From the NCBI GenBank assembly GCA_021201135.1, contig JAJQGT010000015.1, positions 29,457 to 93,456 of the forward strand: a DNA stretch of 64,000 nt, in the 5' to 3' direction. Made by a program: the position numbers and the translations under genes. The notes below the pieces were generated by a model. The model had not been told where the DNA came from. It ran no database searches and saw nothing but the letters and a program-made list of their open reading frames with translations. Numbering within the stretch: position 1 is the stretch's first letter; each line of letters starts with the position of its first letter. Source of the stretch: Oscillospiraceae bacterium (GTDB taxonomy: Bacteria; Bacillota; Clostridia; Oscillospirales; Ruminococcaceae). Below, piece after piece: positions 1 to 10,728 of the stretch.

Positions 1-99
1 TTCGGAAAAAAGCTCTTATACCTATAATACAAATCGGGGCGCCGAATTATTGCACCCCGTTCGCATTTTTTCTGAAAAAATTTTTGCCGTTCTCAAACC

Positions 100-579
100 T
101 CAGTCTGTGATAAGCTTCATGAACTTCTTGTTCTTCTCAAGTAGCTTGAAGAGGATGATGCCCAGGACGCAGACGCAGACGAATTCGCCGAAAGCTACCT
201 CCAGAGCGGAAATCCAGAACGGAAGCCCAACGAACCAGTAGAGCTCGGCTCCGACTATCAGACCGTTGAAAATGACCGGGAAGATTGACGCGACGTAGAT
301 ATTCGGGCTGTACATCATGCAGATTACAGCCAAAACCGTCGCCGCCGTTCCGAACGCCATGTCCACGATTCCGATGGTGCTGAAAACATTTGCTAAGAAG
401 CACCCAAGAATCAAAGAAATGCCGTAGTCCTTACGGTAGAAGCAGAGGAGCATCAGCGCCTCGGCAATCCGGAACTGGATATTGCCATAGGATAGCGAGC
501 TCAGAGCCAATGTCAGTGCGACATAGATTGCCGTCACTACCGCTAATTTCACAAGTCTTGATACGGATAAGTTTTTCAT
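100..579 (-). CDS. queT: QueT-type queuosine-precursor transporter, S component
   Basis: 159-residue membrane protein matching the QueT family, the substrate-binding (S) subunit of an ECF-type importer for preQ1 or a related queuosine precursor. It works with a shared energizing module (EcfA, EcfA', EcfT) that is not in this window. About five hydrophobic segments cover most of the length, and the N-terminal block around RIAEALMLLCFY is typical of the family. The ATG has AAGGAG about 9 bases upstream. The leader carries a preQ1-type riboswitch, which supports the assignment strongly. It lies downstream of rpoC on the same strand but has its own promoter. Confidence 0.9.
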   Translation of the reverse strand: MKNLSVSRLVKLAVVTAIYVALTLALSSLSYGNIQFRIAEALMLLCFYRKDYGISLILGCFLANVFSTIGIVDMAFGTAATVLAVICMMYSPNIYVASIFPVIFNGLIVGAELYWFVGLPFWISALEVAFGEFVCVCVLGIILFKLLEKNKKFMKLITD

Positions 580-584
580 GTTAA

Positions 585-676
585 ATTACTCCTTGTTTTT
601 TATCCGGGTGGTTTTCAAGGTGACACCCGTTATTTTTTGCCGGAAGACCCCGCACTTGCAACAGTTTCCCCCGAGC
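585..676 (-). promoter_or_regulatory. preQ1 riboswitch, class III-like, controlling queT
   Basis: On the minus strand a hairpin with arms CGGGTG and CACCCG (624-629 and 605-610) has CCTTG in its loop (616-620). This is exactly complementary to CAAGG of the queT ribosome-binding site (591-595), giving a loop-to-Shine-Dalgarno pseudoknot. A G-rich upstream domain precedes it. This layout, the roughly 95-base length and the queT target fit the class III preQ1 riboswitch known from Ruminococcaceae. Ligand binding would hide the ribosome-binding site. The class is inferred by eye. Confidence 0.72.
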
Positions 677-682
677 CTGACT

Positions 683-711
683 ATTATAGCCGATTATCCT
701 TCGGTTGTCAA
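683..711 (-). promoter_or_regulatory. queT promoter
   Basis: Minus-strand TTGACA (706-711), 17-base spacer, TATAAT (683-688). Predicted start near 676, giving a leader of about 97 bases that holds the riboswitch. Confidence 0.85.
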
Positions 712-719
712 GACGTTTA

Positions 720-765
720 TAAAAAGGTTCGCCCCCAACCGAGATTTGGGAGGGCGGTTGGGGGC
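720..765 (-). terminator. rpoC (rpoBC operon) terminator
   Basis: Minus-strand perfect 11-bp stem (GCCCCCAACCG with its complement, 731-741 and 755-765), followed by a T-run at 721-727. It lies about 40 bases after the rpoC stop and just upstream of the queT promoter. Confidence 0.9.
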
Positions 766-805
766 ACATAAAGAGAATGAAAAAGAATGGATGAAACTGT
801 CGTGA

Positions 806-3800
806 TTATTCGGCAGAGGGCTGATTCATCTGCTCAGCGTCGGTTCTTGCCGTGTCGCGGACAACTCCGTAGATGGAATCGTGAATCTCTTCTGCGGTTC
901 TTGTGTCTACGGGTCTCGTGACAATAGGCTCTACGGCATCCTCCTCCGGCTCGTCGTCAACGATGGGAGCCAAGGGGGTTACGTTAATCGGCTTCGGTGT
1001 CGGACGGACGGGAGTTGCGGGAGCGTTATGTTCTGCAAACGCCTCGTTCTTGACGACCTCGACGTTATTGTAAACCTGCATACCGGTACCTGCCGGCAGA
1101 AGCTTACCGATGATAACGTTCTCCTTGAGTCCGAGGAGATGGTCGGTCTTGCCCTTGATGGCGGCATCCGTCAAAGCTCTTGTCGTCTCCTGGAAGGAAG
1201 CGGCGGAGAGGAAGCTCTCGGAGCTCGAGGAAGCCTTGGTGATACCCTGGATAACGGGAGAGGTCGTGATGAGCTTTGCGTCCTCGTTGCCGGCGTCGAT
1301 TTCTTCCTGAATCTCGCGGTTCATCTGCTCGACTTCGTTTCTGTCGATGAGTGAGCCCGGCAGGAGATAGCTCGATCCCGGGTCTTCGACCTTGACGCGG
1401 CGGAGCATCTGACGGGTGATAACCTCGATATGCTTGTCGTTTACGTCAACGCCCTGTAATCTATATACCTTCTGAACTTCGGTGATGATATAGTTTCTGA
1501 CTGCCTCTGTTCCCTGAATTGCAAGGATATCGGCAGGATTCTTGGAGCCTGCGGTGAGCAAATCGCCCGCCTTGACCTCCTCGCCTTCCTTGACGACGAT
1601 TCTATAGTCCCAAGGAATCGAATACTGCTGAACGTCGCCGGTTTCGGGGTTGGTGACAACTATTACACGGCTCTTCTTGATTTCGTCAAAGCTTACAACG
1701 CCGTCCGTCTTCGAAAGGATTGCGGCGCCCTTCGGCTTTCTTGACTCGAAGAGCTCTTCAACTCTCGGAAGACCCTGGGTGATATCCTCGGCAGATGCAA
1801 CGCCGCCGGTGTGGAAGGTTCTCATTGTGAGCTGAGTACCCGGCTCGCCTATGGACTGTGCGGCGATGATACCGACAGCCTCACCGACTGAAACGACGGT
1901 GGAGTGAGCCAGATCCATGCCATAGCACTTGGCGCAGACGCCGCGCTTCGACTTGCATCCCAAGACGGACCTGATTGCGATTCTGTCTTTTCCGACGGAC
2001 TCAAGATACTTGATAACCGTCTTGGCGTCGTCGTGGGTCATGAGCTTGTCAGAAGACATTACAACCTCGCCGGTTGCTTCGTCGATAAGATCCTCAACAA
2101 GGAATCTTCCGACAAGTCTTTCGTCGAACGGTTCAATAAGCTCGTTGCCGTTACGGATTTCGAATACGTCGATGCCTTCGTGAGTTCCGCAGTCGTCCTC
2201 GGTGATGATGACATCCTGAGAAACGTCGACAAGTCTACGGGTAAGATATCCCGAGTCGGCGGTACGAAGCGCCGTATCGGTAAGTCCCTTTCTTGCACCT
2301 CTTGAGGAGATGAAGTATTCGAGGACTGTAAGACCTTCACGGTAGTTAGCTCTGATAGGCATTTCGATTGTCGCACCGGAAGTATTTGCGATAAGTCCTC
2401 TCATACCGGCAAGCTGTCTTATCTGAGCAAGAGAACCTCTCGCTCCGGAGTCGGACATCATGTAGATGGGGTTGTACTTATCCATGTTATCCTGCAAAGC
2501 GGTGGTTACATCGTCGGTCGCCTTAGTCCAGATTTCGATAAATCTCTTCGACTTTTCGGCTCTTGAGATAAGACCACGCTTATACTGCTTGTCAATCTTG
2601 TCAACCTTCTGGTCAGCGTCGGCAAGGATGTCCTTCTTCTGAGGAGGAATAACAGCGTCGCTTACGGCAACGGTGATACCCGACTTGGTCGAGTACTTAT
2701 AGCCCATCGCCTTTATATTGTCGAGCATTTCGCTCGTCTTGGTGGTTCCGTGCTTGTTGAGGCAGTGGTCGATGATATCGCCGAGCTGCTTCTTCTTGAC
2801 AAGGAAGTCAACCTCGAGCCCGAACATCTTCTCGGGGTCTTTTCTGTCGACGTAGCCGAGGTCCTGAGGAATGCTCTCGTTGAAGATGAGTCTTCCGACG
2901 GTGGTGTCGATGATCTTATGCTTCTCTTCCCCGTCGACCATGCGGCTTACTCTTACCTTAATCTTAGCCTGCAAGGAGACGATTCCCGCCTGATATGCCA
3001 TCATGGCTTCGTTTACGTCGCGGAAAATCTTGCCCTCGCCCTTCTCGCCGTCCTTGACGAGTGTCAGGTAATAGGAGCCCAAGACCATGTCCTGAGTAGG
3101 AACGGTAACCGGCTTGCCGTCTGCGGGCTTAAGGAGGTTGTTGGCGGCGAGCATGAGGAACCGAGCCTCTGCCTGAGCCTCAACCGACAAAGGAACGTGA
3201 ACGGACATCTGGTCTCCGTCGAAGTCGGCGTTGTATGCTGTACATGCCAGAGGATGGAGCTTAAGAGCTCTTCCTTCAACGAGTACCGGCTCGAAAGCCT
3301 GAATACCGAGTCTGTGGAGCGTCGGTGCACGGTTAAGAAGCACGGGGTGACCTTGAATAACGTTCTCGAGGGCGTCCCAGACCTCGTCTGTGCCCTTTTC
3401 GACCATCTTTCTTGCCGACTTTATGTTAATCTGCGGATTCGTGTCAACAAGTCTCTTCATTACGAAAGGCTTGAAGAGCTCGAGCGCCATCTCCTTCGGG
3501 AGTCCGCACTGATACATCTTGAGCTCAGGTCCGACGACGATAACCGAACGTCCGGAATAGTCGACACGCTTGCCGAGAAGGTTCTGGCGGAAGCGTCCCT
3601 GCTTGCCCTTGAGCATGTCGGAGAGCGACTTGAATGCACGGTTGTTGGGTCCGGTTACGGGTCTTCCGTGACGACCGTTGTCGATGAGTGCGTCGACCGC
3701 TTCCTGAAGCATTCTCTTTTCGTTTCTGACGATGATGTCGGGAGCGTCGAGCTCAAGCATTCTCTTGAGTCGGTTGTTACGGTTTATAACTCTTCTGTAG

Positions 3801-4570
3801 AGGTCGTTAAGGTCGGAAGTCGCATATCTTCCGCCGTCGAGGGGAACCATAGGTCTAAGATCCGGAGGAATGACCGGAATTACATCCATAATCATCCACT
3901 CGGGCTTGTTGCCGGAGGTTCTGAATGCCTCGACGATTTCGAGCCTCTTAAGAAGCTTAATTCTCTTCTGACCCTGCGGCAGATCCTTGAGCTCCGCCTT
4001 GAGCTCGGCGGCAAGTGCCTCGACGTCGATTTCGCGCAACAGCTCCTGAATAGCCTCTGCGCCCATCTTGGCGGTGAACTTGTCCTCATAGCGCTCCTTG
4101 GCGTCCTGATACTCGCGCTCTGTCAGAATCTGCTTCTTGACGAGCCCGGTGTCGCCCGGATCGGTTACGATATATTTTGTGAAGTAGAGAACTTCCTCGA
4201 GTCTTTTCGAGGAGATTTCGAGCATCTGTCCGATTCTCGAAGGTGTTCCCTTGAAGTACCAGATGTGGGAGACGGGAGCCGCAAGCTCGATGTGACCCAT
4301 ACGCTCACGTCTTACTTTGGCTCTTGTAACCTCAACGCCGCATCTTTCGCAGACCTTGCCCTTGAAGCGAATCTTCTTGTACTTGCCGCAATGGCACTCC
4401 CAGTCCTTGGTCGGACCGAAGATTCTTTCGCAGAAAAGACCGTCTCTTTCAGGCTTCTGCGTGCGGTAGTTGATGGTTTCGGGCTTTGTTACTTCGCCGT
4501 GCGACCAGCTTCTTATCTGCTCGGGCGAAGCAAGACCGATTTTTATAGAATCAAATACGTTAAATTCCAA
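806..4570 (-). CDS. rpoC: DNA-directed RNA polymerase subunit beta'
   Basis: 1254 residues, full length for a Firmicutes beta' subunit. It forms the clamp and active site of RNA polymerase together with RpoB. Visible landmarks are the N-terminal zinc-binding cysteines (CHCG, CERC), the catalytic magnesium loop NADFDGDQM, and the C-terminal zinc-site region around [13 protein letters not shown]. The acidic, proline-containing tail is variable in the family. The start [19 protein letters not shown] is canonical. It follows rpoB by 95 bases; that gap holds a hairpin of about 10 bp (near 4620-4642) but no U-tract. Confidence 0.99.
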   Translation of the reverse strand: MEFNVFDSIKIGLASPEQIRSWSHGEVTKPETINYRTQKPERDGLFCERIFGPTKDWECHCGKYKKIRFKGKVCERCGVEVTRAKVRRERMGHIELAAPVSHIWYFKGTPSRIGQMLEISSKRLEEVLYFTKYIVTDPGDTGLVKKQILTEREYQDAKERYEDKFTAKMGAEAIQELLREIDVEALAAELKAELKDLPQGQKRIKLLKRLEIVEAFRTSGNKPEWMIMDVIPVIPPDLRPMVPLDGGRYATSDLNDLYRRVINRNNRLKRMLELDAPDIIVRNEKRMLQEAVDALIDNGRHGRPVTGPNNRAFKSLSDMLKGKQGRFRQNLLGKRVDYSGRSVIVVGPELKMYQCGLPKEMALELFKPFVMKRLVDTNPQINIKSARKMVEKGTDEVWDALENVIQGHPVLLNRAPTLHRLGIQAFEPVLVEGRALKLHPLACTAYNADFDGDQMSVHVPLSVEAQAEARFLMLAANNLLKPADGKPVTVPTQDMVLGSYYLTLVKDGEKGEGKIFRDVNEAMMAYQAGIVSLQAKIKVRVSRMVDGEEKHKIIDTTVGRLIFNESIPQDLGYVDRKDPEKMFGLEVDFLVKKKQLGDIIDHCLNKHGTTKTSEMLDNIKAMGYKYSTKSGITVAVSDAVIPPQKKDILADADQKVDKIDKQYKRGLISRAEKSKRFIEIWTKATDDVTTALQDNMDKYNPIYMMSDSGARGSLAQIRQLAGMRGLIANTSGATIEMPIRANYREGLTVLEYFISSRGARKGLTDTALRTADSGYLTRRLVDVSQDVIITEDDCGTHEGIDVFEIRNGNELIEPFDERLVGRFLVEDLIDEATGEVVMSSDKLMTHDDAKTVIKYLESVGKDRIAIRSVLGCKSKRGVCAKCYGMDLAHSTVVSVGEAVGIIAAQSIGEPGTQLTMRTFHTGGVASAEDITQGLPRVEELFESRKPKGAAILSKTDGVVSFDEIKKSRVIVVTNPETGDVQQYSIPWDYRIVVKEGEEVKAGDLLTAGSKNPADILAIQGTEAVRNYIITEVQKVYRLQGVDVNDKHIEVITRQMLRRVKVEDPGSSYLLPGSLIDRNEVEQMNREIQEEIDAGNEDAKLITTSPVIQGITKASSSSESFLSAASFQETTRALTDAAIKGKTDHLLGLKENVIIGKLLPAGTGMQVYNNVEVVKNEAFAEHNAPATPVRPTPKPINVTPLAPIVDDEPEEDAVEPIVTRPVDTRTAEEIHDSIYGVVRDTARTDAEQMNQPSAE

Positions 4571-4665
4571 AATGCAAACCCTCTTTACATCGTATTACAG
4601 TGTGTTACTGCACTTTCCCCACAGAAACCGCAGGTTTCTGTGTGCGGTCCCGAAAGGGAACGCAT

Positions 4666-7600
4666 TTATTCGATTATGTCGTCCGAATCAGAATCCTTGA
4701 CCGAGAAGCCTTCGAAGCCGGAATCGTCGTCCTCGTCCTCGTCTCCGAACTCGTCATAGTCGTCGCCTTCGTAGTTGTCGTCAATTCCTTCGTCCGCTAC
4801 TTCGCACATTCCGTAGTCGTCGTCGGGATCTGAAACAGGCTGAGGAATGATGTCGTTATCGTCCTCGAAGTCCTGCTTGAGGTCGATCTCCGCTCCGTCA
4901 GCATCGAGTACTCTTACATCGAGTGCCAGCGACTGGAGCTCCTTGACGAGAACCTTGAAGGACTCGGGAATGCCAGACTGAGGAACGTTCTGACCCTTGA
5001 CTATTGCCTCGTAGGTCTTGACTCTTCCTATCGTGTCGTCCGACTTGACGGTGAGGATTTCCTGAAGAGTATAGGCGGCGCCATAGGCTTCGAGTGCCCA
5101 GACCTCCATTTCACCGAATCTCTGTCCGCCGAACTGAGCTTTACCGCCGAGCGGCTGCTGAGTGACGAGCGAATAAGGACCGACGGAACGTGCGTGAATC
5201 TTATCGTCAACGAGGTGGTGGAGCTTGAGGTAATACATGATTCCGACGGTTACGCGGTTGTCAAAGGGCTCACCGGTTCTACCGTCATAGAGGGTTGTCT
5301 TACCGTCCTCCGCCATACCCGCAAGCTTGAAGCACTCGCGGATGTCCTCTTCGTGTGCGCCGTCGAATACCGGCGTCATAACCTTCCAGCCAAGCTTCTT
5401 GGCAGCCATACCGAGGTGGACCTCGAGAACCTGACCGATGTTCATTCTTGAAGGAACGCCCAAGGGGTTAAGAACGATGTCAAGAGGCGTGCCATCTTCG
5501 AGGAACGGCATATCCTCCTGAGAAAGGATTCTCGAAACAACACCCTTGTTGCCGTGTCGACCTGCCATCTTGTCGCCGACGGAGATCTTTCTCTTCTGCG
5601 CAATGTAGCATCTTACAAGCATGTTTACTCCGGGCTGAAGCTCATCGCAGTTCTCAGGCGTAAATACCTTTACGTCGATGATGATGCCCGACTCGCCGTG
5701 AGGAACTCTCAGCGAGTTGTCTCTTACTTCTCTTGCCTTCTCACCGAAGATTGCACGGAGCAGTCTTTCCTCGGCAGTAAGCTCGGTTTCGCCCTTGGGG
5801 GTAACCTTGCCGACAAGAATGTCGCCGCTTCTTACTTCAGCGCCGATTCTGATGATACCGTTTTCGTCGAGGTCCTTAAGAGCATCTTCGCCGACACCGG
5901 GGATATCCTTCGTGATTTCCTCGGGACCAAGCTTGGTTTCTCTGCACTCGAGCTCATACTCCTCGATGTGGATTGATGTATATACGTCGTTTCTTACTAA
6001 TTTTTCGTTCAGAAGTACGGCGTCCTCGTAGTTATAGCCTTCCCAGGTCATGAAGCCGATGAGTGCGTTCTTGCCGAGGGAGATTTCGCCGTTGCAGGTT
6101 GCGGGACCGTCGCCGATAACCTGATGAGCGTCGATTCTCTCGCCCTTTTCAACTATCGGTCTCTGGTTCGTACATGTTCCCGAGTTACTTCTCTTGAACT
6201 TGGTTAATGGATAGGTGTGGAGCTCGCCGCTGTCTTCACGGACAACGATTTCCGAAGCGTCAACCTTTTCTACAACGCCGGCGGCATCGCTTACGACAGC
6301 AACGCCCGAGTCGACGCAAGCCTTATACTCCATGCCGGTGGCGACAATCGGAGCTTCGGTTGTGAGAAGCGGAACCGCCTGCCTCTGCATGTTAGCGCCC
6401 ATCAGGGCACGGTTAGCGTCGTCGTTCTCGAGGAACGGAATCATCGCTGTAGCGACGGAAACGACCATCTTAGGCGATACGTCCATGAAGTCGATGTCCT
6501 CACGGTCGATTTCCATAATCTGGTCACGATATCTGCCGTTGACCTTGGGACGGGCAAACTTGTTGTCCTCCGTCAGAGGCTCGTTCGCCTGAGCAATCAT
6601 GTAGTTATCCTCGACGTCGGCGGTCATATAGACAACCTCGTCGGTTACGACTCCCGTTGCCTTGTCTACCCTGCGGTAGGGGGCTTCGATGAAGCCGTAT
6701 TCGTTAATCTTCGCATAGGATGCGAGATAGGAGATAAGTCCGATGTTAGGTCCTTCAGGGGTCTCAATCGGGCACATTCTGCCGTAGTGGGTGTAGTGAA
6801 CGTCTCTTACCTCGAAGCCTGCTCTGTCTCTTGAAAGACCGCCGGGACCGAGGGCTGAAAGTCTTCTCTTGTGGGTAAGCTCCGCCAGAGGGTTCGACTG
6901 ATCCATGAACTGCGAAAGAGGAGAGCTTCCGAAGAACTCTCTTATTGCCGCCGTAATCGGACGGATATTTATAAGAGCCGTAGGAGTTACGGTTTCGATG
7001 TCCTGAGACTGGATGTTCATTCTTTCACGGATGACTCTTTCCATTCGAGCCATACCGATTCTGAACTGGTTCTGGAGAAGCTCTCCGACGCAGTGGATTC
7101 TTCTGTTGCCGAGGTGGTCGATGTCGTCGACACTTCCGACGCCCTCGCAGAGGTTCAGGAAGTAGCTGATGGTAGCCCAGATGTCCTCGATTGTGATGTG
7201 CATCGGGATGAGCTCTTCGCGACGAGCCTTAATCTGCTCGACGAGCTCGTCATGGTTCGTGGCGCTCTCGAGGATTTCCTTGAGGACGGTGAACGAAACC
7301 TTTTCGTTGATTCCGAAGGGCTTCGCGTCAAAGTCGATATACTCGTCGATGTCGACCATGCCGTTGCCGATAACCTTGACCTCGACATGCTCAACCTTAT
7401 GGGTTACCTGACCTTCGGCGTCGGTGATCATTTCTCTCTTCTCAACGTCGATATAGACTTCCTTGACGCCTGCCTGCTCAATCTTTGCGGCAAGTTCGCT
7501 TGTGACCATGTCGCCTTGGTCGGCGAGGATTTCGCCCGTAAGAGGAGCGACAACCGGTCTTGTCAGGACATAGCCGGCAATTCTTGAGGCAACGCCCAAT

Positions 7601-8442
7601 TTCTTGTTGTATTTGTAACGACCGAATCTGCAGAGGTCGTATCTTCTTGCATCGAAGAAGAGGTTATTTATGTGAGTGATAGCTGTGTCGACCGTCGGAG
7701 GCTCGCCCGGGCGAAGTCTGCGGTAGACTTCAAGGAGTCCCTCCTCGGTTGTGTTTGTGGAGTCTTTCTGAAGCATTGTCTCGGAAAGTCTCGGGTCATG
7801 GTTGAAGAATTCGTCAATTTCCTGATTGGTGCCGATGCCGAGAGCACGGATGAAGGTGGTAATCGGAATCTTTCTGTTCTTGTCGATTCTGACATAAACA
7901 ACGTCGTTCGAATCCATCTCATATTCGAGCCATGCGCCTCTGTTCGGGATGACCGTTGAGCTGAAGAGGTCCTTGCCGACCTTGTCCTTCTCGACGGCAT
8001 AGTAAACGCCCGGAGAACGAACGAGCTGGGAAACGACGACTCTTTCCGCACCGTTGATGATGAAGGTGCCCGAAGGGGTCATGAGCGGGAAGTCGCCCAT
8101 ATAGATTTCCGAGTCCTTGATTTCGCCGGTCTCGAGGTTGTGGAGTCTTGCAGTTACACGAAGCGGCGCCGCATATGTGGTGTCCCTCTCCTTGCACTCC
8201 GCAATAGTGTACTTGGGCTCTTTGTCGAGCCTGTAGTCAACAAAGCTCAGCTCCAGCGTCTCGTTGTAGTCCTTGATAGCGGCTGTATCGCGGAAGACCT
8301 CTCTCAAGCCTTCGTCCATAAACCACTTGTAGGAGACTTTCTGAATGTCGATAAGATTCGGCATCTCGAGAACTTCGTCGATTTTCGCAAAGCTCTTTCT
8401 GACAACGTGCTTGCCAAGCTGAACGTCCTTGACATTGACCAT
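4666..8442 (-). CDS. rpoB: DNA-directed RNA polymerase subunit beta
   Basis: 1258 residues from the ATG at 8442 ([18 protein letters not shown]), chosen because GGAGTGATAAGCTA precedes it; a longer in-frame extension to 8604 has no ribosome-binding site. Catalytic subunit of RNA polymerase. The rifampicin-pocket region ([20 protein letters not shown]) and the C-terminal clamp-contact region ([18 protein letters not shown]) are present. The QFMDQ, H and S positions typical of rifampicin sensitivity look wild type. The C-terminus is a long Asp/Glu-rich tail. First gene of the rpoBC operon; rplL is not upstream as usual but 27 kb away. Confidence 0.99.
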   Translation of the reverse strand: MVNVKDVQLGKHVVRKSFAKIDEVLEMPNLIDIQKVSYKWFMDEGLREVFRDTAAIKDYNETLELSFVDYRLDKEPKYTIAECKERDTTYAAPLRVTARLHNLETGEIKDSEIYMGDFPLMTPSGTFIINGAERVVVSQLVRSPGVYYAVEKDKVGKDLFSSTVIPNRGAWLEYEMDSNDVVYVRIDKNRKIPITTFIRALGIGTNQEIDEFFNHDPRLSETMLQKDSTNTTEEGLLEVYRRLRPGEPPTVDTAITHINNLFFDARRYDLCRFGRYKYNKKLGVASRIAGYVLTRPVVAPLTGEILADQGDMVTSELAAKIEQAGVKEVYIDVEKREMITDAEGQVTHKVEHVEVKVIGNGMVDIDEYIDFDAKPFGINEKVSFTVLKEILESATNHDELVEQIKARREELIPMHITIEDIWATISYFLNLCEGVGSVDDIDHLGNRRIHCVGELLQNQFRIGMARMERVIRERMNIQSQDIETVTPTALINIRPITAAIREFFGSSPLSQFMDQSNPLAELTHKRRLSALGPGGLSRDRAGFEVRDVHYTHYGRMCPIETPEGPNIGLISYLASYAKINEYGFIEAPYRRVDKATGVVTDEVVYMTADVEDNYMIAQANEPLTEDNKFARPKVNGRYRDQIMEIDREDIDFMDVSPKMVVSVATAMIPFLENDDANRALMGANMQRQAVPLLTTEAPIVATGMEYKACVDSGVAVVSDAAGVVEKVDASEIVVREDSGELHTYPLTKFKRSNSGTCTNQRPIVEKGERIDAHQVIGDGPATCNGEISLGKNALIGFMTWEGYNYEDAVLLNEKLVRNDVYTSIHIEEYELECRETKLGPEEITKDIPGVGEDALKDLDENGIIRIGAEVRSGDILVGKVTPKGETELTAEERLLRAIFGEKAREVRDNSLRVPHGESGIIIDVKVFTPENCDELQPGVNMLVRCYIAQKRKISVGDKMAGRHGNKGVVSRILSQEDMPFLEDGTPLDIVLNPLGVPSRMNIGQVLEVHLGMAAKKLGWKVMTPVFDGAHEEDIRECFKLAGMAEDGKTTLYDGRTGEPFDNRVTVGIMYYLKLHHLVDDKIHARSVGPYSLVTQQPLGGKAQFGGQRFGEMEVWALEAYGAAYTLQEILTVKSDDTIGRVKTYEAIVKGQNVPQSGIPESFKVLVKELQSLALDVRVLDADGAEIDLKQDFEDDNDIIPQPVSDPDDDYGMCEVADEGIDDNYEGDDYDEFGDEDEDDDSGFEGFSVKDSDSDDIIE

Positions 8443-8657
8443 TAGCTTATCACTCCTTGTATTCAGATAGGTTTTAATTTGCAAATAACGCTTGAAAACG
8501 CCCGCCCTCTTGACACGCTCTCGCCCGAAAACCGGCAATTTTGTACAACTCGTACAAACCCACAGCCGATTTTCAAGAAAAGTTCGTGAAAAAATTACGC
8601 CCAATTTTGGGCTTATTATAAAAAGGCGTCTTTTTAGCCATTATGAATCAGTATCAT

Positions 8658-8686
8658 AGTATACACTAATTTCCAAGGCTTGTCAA
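8658..8686 (-). promoter_or_regulatory. rpoBC promoter
   Basis: Minus-strand TTGACA (8681-8686), 17-base spacer, TATACT (8658-8663). The leader of about 210 bases contains small hairpins, including TTGTAC/GTACAA, but no recognised riboswitch. Since rplL lies elsewhere, this appears to be the main rpoBC promoter. Confidence 0.85.
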
Positions 8687-8747
8687 GCACTTACGCGAAA
8701 TTTTTTTGAATTTCGCTGAAAAAAATTTTCGGATAAAACCGGGAAAG

Positions 8748-8773
8748 TAAAAAAGACTGTTGACAAAACAGCC
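8748..8773 (-). terminator. Terminator of the 8.9-kb toxin-like mRNA, overlapping the antisense promoter
   Basis: Minus-strand stem GGCTGTT/AACAGTC followed by a T-run (8748-8754). The -35 box of the plus-strand antisense promoter (8760-8765) lies within the hairpin. Confidence 0.8.
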
Positions 8774-8788
8774 CGACTACGGTATAAT
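8760..8788 (+). promoter_or_regulatory. Antisense RNA promoter, 8.9-kb locus
   Basis: TTGACA (8760-8765), 17-base spacer, TATAAT (8783-8788): perfect consensus. It drives an RNA convergent with the peptide mRNA. Confidence 0.88.
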
Positions 8789-8794
8789 AAAAGT

Positions 8795-8906
8795 GGTGAG
8801 AGGGTTACCTGAAGTGCGAATTCAGGCAACAGTTACTCTTCCCAGTAATTCACAGAACTATGTTCCAAGTAACCGCGCTGAAGGACTCAGGGCGGTTTAT
8901 TTCTTT
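8795..8906 (+). ncRNA. Candidate antisense antitoxin RNA, 8.9-kb locus
   Basis: Starts about 7 bases after the -10 box with GGTGAGAGG, the same 9 bases that start the convergent peptide mRNA. It folds an early hairpin (TTACCTGAA with TTCAGGCAA). It ends in a terminator with stem AACCGC/GCGGTT (8871-8897) and a T-rich run that overlaps the last bases of the peptide gene. This matches RatA/SR4-type antitoxin RNAs that pair with the 3' end of a toxin mRNA. Expression is inferred. Confidence 0.68.
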
Positions 8907-8986
8907 CGGCGTTCGCCAAGGTCAAGACCCAATCTGATGGCTGTCAATACAAGAAGTATCAACTGAATGGTTTGTGCGATGTCCAT
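8897..8986 (-). CDS. Type I toxin-like small hydrophobic peptide (29 aa)
   Basis: A 29-residue peptide (MDIAQTIQLILLVLTAIR then LGLDLGERRKK) with one membrane-spanning hydrophobic helix and a basic tail. GGGAGGTGAAG precedes the ATG, and its own promoter lies at 9041-9070. The form resembles the holin-like toxins of type I toxin-antitoxin systems (TxpA/BsrG class). The 3' end is covered by a convergent RNA. It is the most divergent of five such loci in the window. Toxicity is inferred from architecture only. Confidence 0.72.
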   Translation of the reverse strand: MDIAQTIQLILLVLTAIRLGLDLGERRKK

Positions 8987-9040
8987 AGTGGCTTCACCTC
9001 CCTCTTGCGAGGAAAGAGCAACCGACCTCTCACCGAAATT

Positions 9041-9070
9041 ATTATAGCATATGTTCGGGAACACTGTCAA
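9041..9070 (-). promoter_or_regulatory. Promoter of the 8.9-kb toxin-like mRNA
   Basis: Minus-strand TTGACA (9065-9070), 18-base spacer, TATAAT (9041-9046). Predicted start near 9034, where the mRNA begins GGTGAGAGG. Confidence 0.85.
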
Positions 9071-9103
9071 CAAAACAATCAAAAATTTTATTTCTGTCGA
9101 TGC

Positions 9104-9155
9104 AATAATCCGCCCCTCTGATGTGTTTTAATAATCCGCCCCTCTGATGTGTTTT
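9104..9155. repeat. Two tandem 26-bp repeats upstream of the DUF4349 lipoprotein gene
   Basis: Two exact 26-base copies (9104-9129 and 9130-9155), each containing CCGCCCCTCTGATGTG, with a partial third start. A related single copy lies at 51560-51593, before another exported-protein gene. Function unknown. Confidence 0.85.
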
Positions 9156-9219
9156 AATAATAGAACAGCATTCAAGCTGTGATATACGCACACCCTATTA
9201 AAATGAAAGGCGTGATACT

Positions 9220-10149
9220 ATGAAAAGAAAAATACTTACTATCCTGGCGATAGCCTGCTCGGCGGTTATTCTTGCGGGTTGCGGGGCGAGTTATGCCACC
9301 GACTCGGCTGCAAACGCATCCAGCTCTTATTATGACTCCGACTTCGGTTGGTACGATGACTACAAGGTTGATGAGTCTGTGGTCGAAGCCGCCGAAGCCT
9401 CCGACTCCGTCTATGACGACACGGACGTCGAAGCTTCCACCCGAAAGCTCATCAAAAACCGCACGATGGACGTGCAGACGGTTGAATATGACCAATTTGT
9501 TGCGGATCTGAAGAGCTACGTTTCGCAGTTCGGCGGCTATATCGAGAGCTCCTCCGAGTCGGGGAACTCCTACTATTCGAGCGGGCTCAGATATGCCGAC
9601 TTCACCATCAGAATCCCTGCCGATTACTACGACGAGTTTGCCGAGGCGATCGGCAACATGGCGACGGTCACCTATAGCTATGAATACGTCAACGACGTCA
9701 CCTCTTCATACGTCGACATCGAGGCTCGGCTCACGGCTCTCAAAACGGAGCGCGACAGCTTCCTTCAGCTCATGGAGAAAGCCGAAACGGTCGAGGAAAT
9801 CCTCCAGATTCAGAGCTATCTCACGGACGTGAATTACGAGATTGAATCCTACACCGCTCAGCTCAAGACCTATGACGACAGGATTTCCTACAGCACGTTC
9901 TATATAGATGTAAGCGAAGTCCGCCGCATCTCAACCGAAACGAGCAACCCGACCGTCTTCGAGCGAATCAAATCGAACCTTTCGGACAGCTTCTATAACA
10001 TCGGCGAAGGCTTCAAGGACGCGTTCGTCTGGATTGTCAGCGCCCTGCCGTATATCGTGCTTGTTGCGGTGCCTGTTATAATTGTTGTGGTTATTATGAG
10101 GGTTGCGACGAAGAGGGGTAAGAAGAAAAAGGCAGAAACAGAGGAATAA
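9220..10149 (+). CDS. DUF4349 membrane-anchored lipoprotein
   Basis: 309 residues. A lipoprotein signal with lipobox LAGC (Cys21) is followed by an acidic Ser/Tyr-rich stretch, then the DUF4349 core (about 75-240) with a coiled-coil-like segment around residues 165-205. A transmembrane helix (about 267-287) and a Lys-rich tail follow. It is therefore anchored to the membrane at both ends, with the core outside. DUF4349 proteins have no firmly established function. AAAGGCGTGATACT precedes the ATG. Two tandem 26-bp repeats lie immediately upstream in place of a clear consensus promoter. Confidence 0.85.
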   Translation: MKRKILTILAIACSAVILAGCGASYATDSAANASSSYYDSDFGWYDDYKVDESVVEAAEASDSVYDDTDVEASTRKLIKNRTMDVQTVEYDQFVADLKSYVSQFGGYIESSSESGNSYYSSGLRYADFTIRIPADYYDEFAEAIGNMATVTYSYEYVNDVTSSYVDIEARLTALKTERDSFLQLMEKAETVEEILQIQSYLTDVNYEIESYTAQLKTYDDRISYSTFYIDVSEVRRISTETSNPTVFERIKSNLSDSFYNIGEGFKDAFVWIVSALPYIVLVAVPVIIVVVIMRVATKRGKKKKAETEE

Positions 10150-10157
10150 CCCCTCGG

Positions 10158-10311
10158 AAACCCCTCCACCGGCTTCGCCGGTCCCAGTTTGCAAAGCAAA
10201 ACTGTCTCCCCATTTCAGGGGAGGCTTTTTTTGCTCTTGCAAAAGTTTGTACGGATACAAAAAGGCTCCCCTGAAAGGGGAGCTGGCGCCCGAAGGGCGA
10301 CTGAGGGGTTT
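10158..10311. repeat. Composite palindromic intergenic repeat, copy 1
   Basis: 154-bp MITE-like unit bounded by AAACCCCTC and GAGGGGTTT, with two inner palindromes of the type CTCCCCTGAAAGGGGAG. It lies between two convergent genes. Related copies occur near 22.1/35.65, 50.0 and 57.5 kb. Confidence 0.85.
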
Positions 10312-10720
10312 ATCCCATATACTTCCTAATTGCCTCATCAAGTTCCGGAAATTCTCTCTTTACAGAAATAATCTTCCCGTCTCTGATGAACCCGTGCTTT
10401 GATTCGGCGGTGGCGCAGATTTTCCCCGAGTTTTGGTCGAACATCTCGTAGCCGATTATCAGGGACACGCCGGTGTAGCGCCTGACGCTGACCCTAACCT
10501 CGACCATGTCGTCGTACATGACGCTCGTCTTATAGTCGATACTGAGCGAGACGACGGGGGAGACGATTCCGTTCTCCTCGACCGTCTTGTAGCCGAGACC
10601 CATGTCGTCCATCATCTCGATTCTCGCTTCCTCCATCCAGTGGATATAGTTCGCGTGGTGGACAACGCCCATCTGGTCGGTCTCGTAGTAGTGCGCTTTT
10701 CTTATATAGTTATAGACCAT
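10310..10720 (-). CDS. Acyl-CoA thioesterase, 4HBT hot-dog family
   Basis: 136 residues from the ATG at 10720, chosen for the GAGG 8 bases upstream; an earlier ATG at 10750 would overlap the preceding gene. It matches the YbgC/FadM-like 4-hydroxybenzoyl-CoA thioesterase group, with the active-site block YYETDQMGVVHHANYIHWMEEAR including the catalytic Asp and the HxxY motif. These cytosolic enzymes hydrolyse short or medium acyl-CoA thioesters. The gene follows the GH26-like gene by 8 bases on the same strand, so the two are probably co-transcribed; no functional link is evident. Confidence 0.88.
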   Translation of the reverse strand: MVYNYIRKAHYYETDQMGVVHHANYIHWMEEARIEMMDDMGLGYKTVEENGIVSPVVSLSIDYKTSVMYDDMVEVRVSVRRYTGVSLIIGYEMFDQNSGKICATAESKHGFIRDGKIISVKREFPELDEAIRKYMG

Positions 10721-10728
10721 CTTGCGCC

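Noticed and set aside
1..99. Gene at the left edge of the window
   Set aside because: No supported frame. A weak CGGGG/CCCCG hairpin (about 35-58) may end queT transcripts but lacks a clear T-run on the minus strand.
2750..4759. 669-codon plus-strand open frame opposite rpoC and rpoB
   Set aside because: It is a shadow of the highly conserved rpoC coding frame caused by its codon bias; no ribosome-binding site and no protein-like pattern. The same applies to long frames opposite the solute-binding proteins, serA and the ABC exporter.
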